Shown here in pieces: positions 14,825 through 22,696 of a stretch of 32,962 nucleotides of DNA (its first letter is position 1; every line of letters starts with the position of its first letter). The notes beneath the pieces were generated by a model. It saw nothing but the letters and a program-made list of their open reading frames with translations, was not told the origin of the DNA and did not search any database. This stretch comes from Rhodothermales bacterium (GTDB taxonomy: Bacteria > Bacteroidota > Rhodothermia > Rhodothermales > JABDKH01), in NCBI GenBank assembly GCA_013002165.1, contig JABDKO010000304.1, positions 1 to 32,962 on the forward strand. Direction: 5' to 3'. The position numbers and the translations under genes were made by a program.

Positions 14825-17146
14825 TCAATCGATTACGCGGAGTCTCGCGAATTTAAGGACCAGCCTCTTCTGACCAACCTCCCGAAAAAAGACGGTCGCT
14901 TTTGCCTGATCGGCACGACCATCCACTTGCAATACCTTACCTACCCCGAAAAGGTGGTGTTCTACTTCGACACCCGGAACGATCGGGCCGCCATGACCTT
15001 CGTCGTAGACTATGCGCTCTCCCTGACTGGTTCCACTACCGGACGGTTTTGATGTCGGGCGGAGTGATCGCTTGTAATACTCCGGATCAATATCGCCGTA
15101 GTCTACCTCGGCTCGCCTCGGTTTCCTTTTGAATCGGTCTGAGCGAGATGAGTAACGATCACCGGCCTCCGTCGTTACGCAATCGTCGTCAAGTTCTTCG
15201 AGAAAGCGGCTTCGGACACACATCTGCTGTTCGCCAAAAAGGAAGCGGCTTCGAGCAGTGGACAGATACAACTGCTTTTCTGCACGAGTGATACCCACAT
15301 AAAAAAGTCTTCGCTCCTCTTCGAGCTCTGCTTCTTCGCCCGTTGCTCGCGATAGTGGAAACAGTCCTTCTTCAAGACCAACAATAAAGACCACGGAGAA
15401 TTCCAGACCCTTCGACGCATGCAATGTCATCAACGTCACCTGCTGTCCATCCGATGTTTCGTTGTCAGCGTCTGTGACGAGTGAGACTTCCTGCAGGAAC
15501 GCGCTCAGCGATCCCTCTTCGGTTCTGGTTGTTTCAAATTCAGCGATTGCGTTGATCAATTCCTGAACATTCTCCCAACGCACAAGGCTTTCGGTAGAGT
15601 GCTCCCGGCGCAATTCATCAACGAGGCCCGAGTCGCGCAGAATACCCCGGGCGATATCGCTGGCGTCATCCGTCGTGGCAAGATCCGCATATCCATCGAT
15701 AAGCTCTTTAAACTTGCGGACTGAATTTGCCGCACGATTAGTGATACCGATTTCCTCGACGCGGTCAACCGCCTGCCAGAGTGTCAAGCCATTCACCGTC
15801 GCAAACTCCTCTATCTGGTCCATCGATTTCGACCCGATACCGCGGGTTGGAAAGTTGATAACCCTTCGGAGTGATGCAGTGTCGTTGGGATTCACCACGA
15901 GTCGCAGATAAGCAACGAGGTCTTTGATTTCCTTTCGCTGGTAAAACGAGACACCGCCGATCACACGGTATGGTATGCTACCACGGCGCAATGCATCTTC
16001 AATCGAGCGGCTCTGTGCGTTTGTCCGATACAGAACGGCGAAGTCATTGTATCCGTAACCATGTTGGACGGACAAGGATCGAACGCGGTTAGCTACCTTC
16101 AGTGCTTCATCCCTTTCCGACAGTGCCTCGACGAGGACAACATCATCGCCCTCCTCGTTATCGGTCCAGAGTGATTTGTCGAGGCGCTTCGCATTCTGGG
16201 AGATCAGAGCATCAGCGACACGAATGATTTTCTTTGTAGATCGATAGTTCTGTTCGAGCCTTATTGTCCGTGCGTCAGGGTAATCCCTCTGAAACGATAG
16301 GATGTTTGTGATGTCGGCACCGCGGAATGAGTAAATACTCTGTGCATCGTCTCCAACAACACAGATATTCTTCTCGCGGGCGGCCAGCAAACCGGCAAGC
16401 TCATACTGTGCATGATTTGTATCCTGGTACTCGTCGATGTGAACAAACCGCCACCGGGTCTGATACTTCTCCAGAATATCAGAGTGCGCCTTGAATAACT
16501 CCACCGGCTTGATCAGGAGATCGTCGAAGTCCATAGCATTCGATCGCTTGAGCGTATTTTCATATGGACCATAAACGAGTGCCGCTTTTTCCTGAGCGGG
16601 AGTAGCCGCCAGTGACCGATATGCAGAAGGCTTAACCATCTGGTTTTTCGCATTCGAGATCAGGGACCGGATCATCCGAACGGGAAATTGACGGTTGTCG
16701 ATATTGTACTCCTCCAGAAGATTCTTCAGGATGTGCTTCTGGTCATCGGTATCATAGATGGAAAAGTTGGAGTCGTATCCAATGGCATCCGCTTCTATCC
16801 GCATAAGACGCGCAAACGTCGAGTGGAAGGTCCCCATCCAGATGCCGCGAGACTGCTCCTCTCCTGCCAGCGATGTAATCCGCGCTCGCATCTCTCGAGC
16901 CGCCTTGTTCGTGAACGTCAGCGAGAGAACCTGATACGGACGAGCGTGACCGGTTGCAATTAGATAAGCGACGCGATGCGTAAGCGCCCTCGTCTTTCCT
17001 GACCCCGGACCTGCGATTACAAGGACAGGGCCTTTCACAGCCACTGCTACTTCCTGTTGAGCCTCGTTGAGACCCTCGAGAATCTCGACTGCGTCACTAT
17101 TGGTGCCATTGGTTAGATCTTCTGGCATCAATTCAAACTGCTTCAT
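14825..17146 (-). CDS. pcrA: UvrD/PcrA-type superfamily 1 DNA helicase
   Basis: A 3'-5' DNA helicase for repair and replication-fork upkeep. All motifs are visible: Walker A GPGSGKT (residues 46-52 from the chosen start), Ia FTNKAAREMRAR, II HIDEYQDTNHAQ, III VGDDAQSIYSFRGAD, IV LEQNYRST, V MTLHASKGLEFSVVFIVG with LEEGLFPL, and VI RRLFYVGITRAEKQLYLS. The end of the protein has the small PcrA-type C-terminal domain (GVGKVLQVDGRADQAKATVF). The frame is open to 17248, but the ATG at 17146 (MKQFELMPEDL) is preferred: 773 residues, near the usual family length, with a Q-motif (LNEAQQEV) just before Walker A. The gene symbol is by similarity to PcrA; uvrD is equally acceptable. Confidence 0.95.
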   Translation of the reverse strand: MKQFELMPEDLTNGTNSDAVEILEGLNEAQQEVAVAVKGPVLVIAGPGSGKTRALTHRVAYLIATGHARPYQVLSLTFTNKAAREMRARITSLAGEEQSRGIWMGTFHSTFARLMRIEADAIGYDSNFSIYDTDDQKHILKNLLEEYNIDNRQFPVRMIRSLISNAKNQMVKPSAYRSLAATPAQEKAALVYGPYENTLKRSNAMDFDDLLIKPVELFKAHSDILEKYQTRWRFVHIDEYQDTNHAQYELAGLLAAREKNICVVGDDAQSIYSFRGADITNILSFQRDYPDARTIRLEQNYRSTKKIIRVADALISQNAKRLDKSLWTDNEEGDDVVLVEALSERDEALKVANRVRSLSVQHGYGYNDFAVLYRTNAQSRSIEDALRRGSIPYRVIGGVSFYQRKEIKDLVAYLRLVVNPNDTASLRRVINFPTRGIGSKSMDQIEEFATVNGLTLWQAVDRVEEIGITNRAANSVRKFKELIDGYADLATTDDASDIARGILRDSGLVDELRREHSTESLVRWENVQELINAIAEFETTRTEEGSLSAFLQEVSLVTDADNETSDGQQVTLMTLHASKGLEFSVVFIVGLEEGLFPLSRATGEEAELEEERRLFYVGITRAEKQLYLSTARSRFLFGEQQMCVRSRFLEELDDDCVTTEAGDRYSSRSDRFKRKPRRAEVDYGDIDPEYYKRSLRPTSKPSGSGTSQGERIVYDEGHGGPIVPGVEVEHHLFGVGKVLQVDGRADQAKATVFFREVGQKRLVLKFARLRVID

Positions 17147-17293
17147 GTAGTCGCTGGGGTATTCGGCTTGGAGGAAGGTCGTTGGCGTTCGTGAGGATGG
17201 TAAAGATAACGGATAGCTGGTTAAAGGGTTCGATATGTATATCCGCATCCACTATTTCAATGCCCATCTTTCGTATTCGCACTACTTGCTTAT

Positions 17294-17307
17294 ATTCGAA
17301 TGCGCAT
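17294..17307. promoter_or_regulatory. overlapping palindromes in the divergent uvrD/nucleoside-transporter promoter region
   Basis: ATTCGAAT (17294-17301) and ATGCGCAT (17300-17307) overlap by two bases, 45 bp upstream of the transporter start. They could be operator half-sites for either divergent gene. Weak evidence. Confidence 0.2.
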
Positions 17308-17351
17308 ACTCGATAAGACACACACATCTGCCACAAATCACTGCCTGATCC

Positions 17352-18680
17352 ATGAGTTTTGTCGTACTGACCCTCCGCGGTCTTTTTGGCCTGTTTGTAC
17401 TGACGGGGATCGCCTACCTGTTTTCGATGAATCGCAAGGCGATCAACTGGAGACTGGTCGGCATCGGAATTGGGCTGCAGCTGGTCTTCGCGCTGCTTGT
17501 GTTGAAGACAGCGCCTGGAGCTGCACTTTTTCGATCGATTGGAGGCGGATTTTCGAGACTGCTCAGCTATACGTATGTCGGATCAGATTTCATCTTTGGA
17601 TCTCTCGGAATCCCTCCGGGACAGGAAGGATCGTTCGGCTTCGTTTTCGCATTTCAGGTACTGCCAACCATTGTATTCTTCGCATCCCTCATGGGTATCC
17701 TGTATCACTTCAAAGTGGTCCAGCCGTTGGTCAAAGGAATGGGTTGGTTTATGGCGAAGACACTGGGTATTTCCGGTGCTGAATCGTTGAGTGCCGCTGC
17801 AAATGTGTTCATTGGCCAAACGGAAGCACCGCTTGTAGTGAAGCCGTACATACAGTCGCTCACCAAGAGCGAGCTGATGACGCTGATGACGGGCGGCATG
17901 GCGACAATTGCCGGCGGAGTGCTTGCCGCATACATCCTGTTCCTCGGCGGACCGGATCTGGATCAGCAAGCCATTTTCGCCGGGCACCTCCTTTCTGCTT
18001 CAATCATGAGTGCGCCGGCGGCTATTGTCATGGCGAAGATTCTCGTACCCGAAACCACTACGCCCAAGACGATGGGCAACGTCGAGATGATAATCGAGCG
18101 CACAGAGGTTAACGGAATTGAAGCCGCAGCGGCCGGCGCGGCCGACGGACTGAAACTTGCCCTGAATGTTGGCGCGATGCTACTCGCGTTTTTGTGCCTG
18201 TTAGCACTTGCGAATGGCATACTCGGGTGGATCGGTAAGCCTACTCTATTCGGAGCGACACCGTATGATCTTAATGCCGTAATTGCAACTGCCAGCGGTG
18301 GCGCTTTTAGCGGGCTCTCGATGGAGGCTATCTTCGGATACGTATTTTCGCCTCTTGCGTGGGCGATGGGTGTCGAGAGTGCTGACATCTTGCAGTTCGG
18401 TAGACTGCTCGGTGAAAAGATTGCCGTGAACGAATTCCTCGCTTATACGTCGCTCGGTGAACTCAAAGGAGTCGTTTCGGATCGCACGATAATTATCGGG
18501 ACCTACGCACTATGCGGATTTGCGAACTTCTCTTCAATCGCGATTCAGATTGGTGGTATCGGCCCCATCGCACCGGAACGAAGGAGCGAAATTGCCTCAC
18601 TGGGCGTTAGAGCAGTAATTGGCGGAGCGCTGGCCTCCTGGATGACCGCAACAATTGCTGGTGTACTAATAGCAGGTTGA
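17352..18680 (+). CDS. concentrative nucleoside transporter (NupC/CNT family)
   Basis: A 442-residue inner-membrane symporter that takes up nucleosides with Na+ or H+. There are about ten to twelve hydrophobic helices. The signature ANVFIGQTEAPLVVKPYI (about residues 150-167) carries the conserved Q-T-E-A-P-L nucleoside-site motif, and the second half includes GGMATIAGGVLAAYILFLG, FGYVFSPLAWAMG and the C-terminal substrate-binding segment GEKIAVNEFLAY with TYALCGFANFSSIAIQIGG. The length is slightly above the bacterial NupC norm (about 400). The start ATG is the only plausible one. It is transcribed divergently from uvrD with a 205-bp shared upstream region. Confidence 0.94.
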   Translation: MSFVVLTLRGLFGLFVLTGIAYLFSMNRKAINWRLVGIGIGLQLVFALLVLKTAPGAALFRSIGGGFSRLLSYTYVGSDFIFGSLGIPPGQEGSFGFVFAFQVLPTIVFFASLMGILYHFKVVQPLVKGMGWFMAKTLGISGAESLSAAANVFIGQTEAPLVVKPYIQSLTKSELMTLMTGGMATIAGGVLAAYILFLGGPDLDQQAIFAGHLLSASIMSAPAAIVMAKILVPETTTPKTMGNVEMIIERTEVNGIEAAAAGAADGLKLALNVGAMLLAFLCLLALANGILGWIGKPTLFGATPYDLNAVIATASGGAFSGLSMEAIFGYVFSPLAWAMGVESADILQFGRLLGEKIAVNEFLAYTSLGELKGVVSDRTIIIGTYALCGFANFSSIAIQIGGIGPIAPERRSEIASLGVRAVIGGALASWMTATIAGVLIAG

Positions 18681-18792
18681 CGACCCGAATTGTAATGCCC
18701 TGGAATCGACTGTGCCAATCCGTAACCGGATCGAGGTCAAACCGTACGGTATTTCGGCAAAGACTCAGATTGTAACGGAACTGTATTTTTTA

Positions 18793-19644
18793 ATGAGCAA
18801 CGCGTCAGGTAACCGAAAATATAGTCAGGACGAAATACGTGCGTTGATTCAACGTGCATCTCAAATGCGGGAAGAGAGACATGGTAACTCCGACCAGCAG
18901 TTGTCTCTCGCCGAAGTAGAGCATATTGCTTCCGAGTTGGATATTCCCGCTGACCTTGTCCGATCTGCCGCACTCGAGATGGACAACACTCCGACCACCA
19001 GAAAGAGTAACATCTTTGGTGGTCCCTTTCATGTTAATCGATCCCGCGTGTTTGACAAACCGCTGACTGATGAGCAATGGAACGAAATGGTTGCGGAGAT
19101 TCGCTCTCGCACCGGGAGGCGAGGAACGGTCGAAGAAACAGCAAGACTAAAAGAATGGCATCACTTCATCGGCGAAGGAGATCAAGGTGTCAACTTTGCC
19201 AAGACCAACATTACCGTACGCTCTAGCGAAGACGAATCTGCGGTCAAAATGGAACGTCGTTTCGCCGGTCTCGCCATTCCTTCGTATGCAATGACTCTCT
19301 TTTTTGCCACGCTGTTCAGCGTGTTCATCATCGAGGGTTTTGATGGTATGGGACTATCGACCGCGACCAACTTTGCCATCTTCTTCGGTTTCCTGTTTAC
19401 TTCGCTGGGTCTCGTGCGAGCCAGCCTTTCGGCCTCTGCTCGAAGACACGAAAACAACTTCGATTTCCTGATGAGTCGCTTCGCAGAGATCCTGGACGTT
19501 GAGCCAGAGACACAAGTGCTGCCTGACACATCGGAGATCAGCAGCTCTGAAGCGGACAACCGACCAATGATTGATCTGGAAGATTCGATAGATGATTATC
19601 ATTCCGCCGAGGCAAGTCAGACACGGAACCGCGACAAGTCCTAG
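18793..19644 (+). CDS. two-TM protein with an N-terminal helical domain, function unknown
   Basis: The frame is open from 18712, but the ATG at 18793 fits better (283 residues, MSNASGNRKYSQDEIRALIQ). The N-terminal part is a short two-helix domain (RKYSQDEIRALIQRASQM then SLAEVEHIASELDIPADLVR followed by SAALEM), a pattern seen in many uncharacterised proteins of this phylum and resembling DNA-binding helix arrangements, though no nucleic-acid function is shown. A soluble part (about 90-150) is followed by two transmembrane helices (near residues 160-182 and 190-208) and an acidic C-terminal tail. It follows the transporter by 112 bp. Confidence 0.72.
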   Translation: MSNASGNRKYSQDEIRALIQRASQMREERHGNSDQQLSLAEVEHIASELDIPADLVRSAALEMDNTPTTRKSNIFGGPFHVNRSRVFDKPLTDEQWNEMVAEIRSRTGRRGTVEETARLKEWHHFIGEGDQGVNFAKTNITVRSSEDESAVKMERRFAGLAIPSYAMTLFFATLFSVFIIEGFDGMGLSTATNFAIFFGFLFTSLGLVRASLSASARRHENNFDFLMSRFAEILDVEPETQVLPDTSEISSSEADNRPMIDLEDSIDDYHSAEASQTRNRDKS

Positions 19645-19668
19645 GCCAGTCTTAGGTCGAAACTGAGG

Positions 19669-20388
19669 TCATCTACTGACCTTTCGGAATCCGACAGAGA
19701 AACGAACCCACGCCGGAATGGGGTCCGACTTCCCTCCTCGCAGCAAGTATGCAGGCTGCCATCTCATCTGTGTTGTTGCCTTCATGGCAATATCGTCGAG
19801 TACCGGATGGACAGATTCGATCAGCTCGATAGACTGGGGTTCTCCGGCATTATTAAGATAGACTTGCATACCTACACTCCCGGAGACGCCGGCCTCTGCG
19901 AGCGAATCGGGATACACGACCGGCACATCCTGCCCGAGCTTGGTGATGGTTCGTGGTTCGCGAAAGTGTCTGGCAATGCTTCGATATCCATCTCGCTTGA
20001 ATTTCTTGATGTCCTCCGATGGATCACCCGAAAGCTTCGCCTTGATGAGTTTCGGTGTAATGATTGCCTCGAACAATGAATCAACGACTTCCGGTTCATT
20101 GCGGATGATTTCGATGAGGCTCTGCTTGACGGCAAATATCAGATTATCCTTCTGGATGCTCTGCTGCATGCCAACGCCGCCGGCGTAGACTCTGTCAGCG
20201 TTGCTGACGCCCATTGATTCCAGGCTTTCAAGATCTCTGAACGCTTCTGTAGTGTCCGTTCCCGGCAACCACCACTGAGATCCATCTGACATCCAGCCAT
20301 CCGGAGCTCCCGCCACATAAGGCCCATCCGACGTGCAACCAGCGATTCCGAGAGCGAGGCATACTATCAGAGAAAGGGATAAACGCAT
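19669..20388 (-). CDS. lipoprotein with TonB C-terminal domain
   Basis: A 239-residue protein; the ATG at 20388 is chosen because it opens the lipoprotein signal (RLSLSLIVCLALGIAGC, Cys18), while the upstream in-frame start at 20400 is GTG. Residues of about 150-236 match the TonB C-terminal domain: VVYPDSLAEAGVSGSVGMQV, YLNNAGEPQSIELIES, DDIAMKATTQMRWQPA and a final WVRFSVGFR. The usual TonB N-terminal transmembrane anchor and proline-rich spacer are absent. Such outer-membrane lipoprotein variants occur in Bacteroidota but their role is unclear; energy transduction to TonB receptors is therefore not implied. It ends convergently with the two-TM gene, 24 bp away. Confidence 0.8.
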   Translation of the reverse strand: MRLSLSLIVCLALGIAGCTSDGPYVAGAPDGWMSDGSQWWLPGTDTTEAFRDLESLESMGVSNADRVYAGGVGMQQSIQKDNLIFAVKQSLIEIIRNEPEVVDSLFEAIITPKLIKAKLSGDPSEDIKKFKRDGYRSIARHFREPRTITKLGQDVPVVYPDSLAEAGVSGSVGMQVYLNNAGEPQSIELIESVHPVLDDIAMKATTQMRWQPAYLLRGGKSDPIPAWVRFSVGFRKVSR

Positions 20389-20446
20389 ACAATTTTGCAC
20401 AATTGTGCCTTGTGGGGAAGATATTCAAACATTGGACAGCGAAGGT

Positions 20447-20959
20447 CTAACTTTGTTTTCCTTCGTCCGTCGTTTGTTCGGGAAGTGATTCTGACAGTCG
20501 GACGAAAAACTGCCGCCGGTCCATGGCTACAACGCGAACCAACGATCCTGCAGCGATAAACTCGCCACCGGTAGTAGCCTCGAGCCGCTCTCCATTTATC
20601 TCAACGACGCCAGATGGTCGCAGTGGTGTAACGGCAATGCCTGATTGGCCGACAAACTTGATTCGCTGTTCTCTCTCCAGAGCAACTTCCGAGTCGTCGC
20701 GCTTGAGATTTGCTGATAGGACAAATTTGTCCCATGCACCACTCTGGTACAAGAAATAGAACGTGCCGACAACCGCTCCGGCCGATCCTGCCAGAGCCAG
20801 GAGACCGCCCAGTGCACCTACAGCGAGAAACGTTTGTCCGACGGCGAAGAGGATCAGGAGGAGACCCAGGATACCAACGACGTTGAAGCCTGGGATCAGA
20901 TACACCTCAACCAGGATCAGCGCCAGTCCCACCAGTATTAGGGCAATCGGGATTAGCAC
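20447..20959 (-). CDS. NfeD-family membrane protein (short form)
   Basis: A 170-residue protein beginning at GTG. The N-terminus is a cluster of three or four hydrophobic helices (IPIALILVGLALILVEVYLI, GILGLLLILFAV, GLLALAGSAGAVVGTFYF), followed from about residue 105 by an OB-fold segment GQSGIAVTPLRPSG with EINGERLEA and GEFIAAGSLVRVV. This is the NfeD domain: membrane part plus soluble OB fold, without the serine protease domain. Its OB segment is clearly paralogous to that of the next gene upstream (GRTGVAITPLRPAG). It is likely co-transcribed with it, 63 bp apart. Confidence 0.88.
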   Translation of the reverse strand: MLIPIALILVGLALILVEVYLIPGFNVVGILGLLLILFAVGQTFLAVGALGGLLALAGSAGAVVGTFYFLYQSGAWDKFVLSANLKRDDSEVALEREQRIKFVGQSGIAVTPLRPSGVVEINGERLEATTGGEFIAAGSLVRVVAMDRRQFFVRLSESLPEQTTDEGKQS

Positions 20960-21022
20960 GCGGTCAGAGGAATAGTTGCAGTTTTCGGAATTGTCGAGAC
21001 CATAGTCTACGAAATCCGTGAG

Positions 21023-22411
21023 TTAAGTTGCAGATGTTTCCGGGTCCGAAACCCGGACTTCGATCTTGCTTCCTTTTGCGCTGAGGACTTTTACTGATGA
21101 GCCAGCCGGCACGAATTCTCCACGTGAGACAACATCTATTCGCTCGCCATCGATTTCCGCGGTCCCGGCCGGTCGTAGTGGTGTAATTGCAACACCAGTC
21201 CGCCCGATAATCGAGTCGTGGGCTGGAGACGCCAGATAGCCCGACGTACTGCCCAGTTCAGGCTGCAGGACAAGTTTGTTGAATCTCTCAGATTTCGGAA
21301 GATACCTACCAAGTGAGAAGAGCAGCATAACAAACAGAATCAGCGTTGCAGCGAGAGTAGTTATGGCTGTAGACATACCCTGTACGGAAGGAAAACTGAA
21401 ACCGACGTTGCCTACAAGCCCGAACAGTAGAGCTGCAATAACGCAGATGATTCCAGACACGCCGGCAAATCCGAATCCGGGGATGATGAAAATCTCGACG
21501 GCGATTAGGCCAGCACCAAGAACGAACAGAATGATCTCCCAGCTTTCCACAAGACCATTTGCGTAGTGCGGCGCGAAAAACAACGACGCACCAATCAGGG
21601 CCATCATGCCCGGGAAACCTACTCCGGGCGATTGAAGCTCGAAGTAGAGTCCACCCATCATCATAAGCATGAGAATTGACTGTATTACCGGAGAGACAAA
21701 GAATCTCAATACCTTTTCAGTCCGCGTTGCGGAATGCGTGACAATCTCGCGACCATCAAGATTTGCGGATAGAATGACGTCGTCAAGATTGGAAATGATT
21801 GCGTCTGCAACCCCCAACTTCAGAGCCTCTTCCGACGAAAGTGTAAGCACTTTCCCCTCCTCCGATACGCCGGGGACGACAAGGTCCGGATCCACCATGG
21901 CTGCCGCAACAGCAGGGTCTCGGCCGTTTGCTTCAGCCGTTGCTCGCATTTGCGAGCGCATGTAACTCTGGTACTTGTCCGGAGCTGCCTGACCACCTAC
22001 TCCGTCGACGACGGTAGCCGCGCCGATGGATGATCCGGGAGCCATGACGATGCGGTCATTAGCATATGAAATCAGTGCACCGGCGGATGCTGCATTCTTG
22101 TTGATGAACGCGATAGTCGGAATCGGCGAATCGAGGATTGTGGTCCTGATTTCGTCCGCTGCATCTACGAGTCCACCGAATGTATCAACCTGGAAGACAA
22201 TTGCCGCTCCGCCAGCTGCAACAGCATCGTCTACTGCTCGATCGAGGTACTTTGCCAGTGCGTTGTCAATCATCCCATCCACGGGGACAACAAATACAGA
22301 GCCCTCGCCTTCGATTCCGATGTCCATCGGTTTCGGCGTGCGATTCTCCTGTCCGTACGATGAATAGGATACGAACAGCAGTGAAATGAGAGTAAATACT
22401 TTCAGCGGCAT
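21023..22411 (-). CDS. NfeD-family membrane-bound serine protease (ClpP-like plus NfeD)
   Basis: A 462-residue protein: a signal sequence, then a ClpP/SppA-like protease domain (about residues 38-220) with the start VFVVPVDGMIDNALAKYLDR, VDTFGG, the nucleophile motif NKNAASAGALISYAND (Ser109), SIGAATVV, and a lysine-bearing helix at DKYQSYMRSQMRATAE (Lys146 is the likely partner). This is followed by several transmembrane helices (about 235-370) and a C-terminal NfeD OB fold (GRTGVAITPLRPAGTAEIDG). The family degrades stomatin/prohibitin-like proteins and is normally next to a flotillin or stomatin gene, which is not seen here. Copy 2 of the two-copy element is its upstream region. Start ATG at 22411. 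Confidence 0.9.
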   Translation of the reverse strand: MPLKVFTLISLLFVSYSSYGQENRTPKPMDIGIEGEGSVFVVPVDGMIDNALAKYLDRAVDDAVAAGGAAIVFQVDTFGGLVDAADEIRTTILDSPIPTIAFINKNAASAGALISYANDRIVMAPGSSIGAATVVDGVGGQAAPDKYQSYMRSQMRATAEANGRDPAVAAAMVDPDLVVPGVSEEGKVLTLSSEEALKLGVADAIISNLDDVILSANLDGREIVTHSATRTEKVLRFFVSPVIQSILMLMMMGGLYFELQSPGVGFPGMMALIGASLFFAPHYANGLVESWEIILFVLGAGLIAVEIFIIPGFGFAGVSGIICVIAALLFGLVGNVGFSFPSVQGMSTAITTLAATLILFVMLLFSLGRYLPKSERFNKLVLQPELGSTSGYLASPAHDSIIGRTGVAITPLRPAGTAEIDGERIDVVSRGEFVPAGSSVKVLSAKGSKIEVRVSDPETSAT

Positions 22412-22440
22412 ACGAGTTGACCGAAGCAGTTAGTAAGAGT

Positions 22441-22566
22441 CTAGGACATTTCCTAGAAAAGTCTCTAGACGATTTCTAGCAAAACGCCCTTATACTTGTG
22501 CGTTCAGGAACCCGTAACTTACAACCGGGGAGGAGGAGTGGTGGCCCCCACGCGATTTTGATCGCG
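22441..22566 (-). promoter_or_regulatory. conserved two-copy intergenic element, copy 2 (box plus phased CTAG array)
   Basis: On the minus strand, in order: a perfect hairpin (CGCGAT, CAAA, ATCGCG; 22566 to 22551), the 26-nt box at 22550-22525 that begins TGGGGGCCACCACTCC and ends CCTCCCCGG, a 45-nt gap, then CTAG sites at 22476, 22465, 22453 and 22441 (spacings 11, 12, 12 bp). The NfeD protease ATG follows 29 bp after the last site. The box differs from copy 1 at one position of 26, and gap length and site spacing are the same. The array starts GCTAGAAA in both copies. Confidence 0.78.
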
Positions 22567-22696
22567 ATAGAGCACCGAAAACAGTCAGTCGGACGTAACA
22601 CTACCTGACGTCCTGATCCCCAGCTTCTGAATTTCCGTTACACCTTCCCTACTACGTTTAGACACGTCTGAGGATTCGACTGAGACTCAATCAGGC

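Noticed and set aside
17147-17248. Longer N-terminus for the UvrD/PcrA helicase
   Set aside because: The added 34 residues are Pro/Ser-rich and not part of the helicase family; the ATG at 17146 gives the usual distance to the Q-motif.
12838-22550. Composite transposon or genomic island bounded by inverted copies of the element
   Set aside because: No transposase, integrase or target duplications were seen, and the inside genes are ordinary chromosomal genes with the same look as their neighbours.
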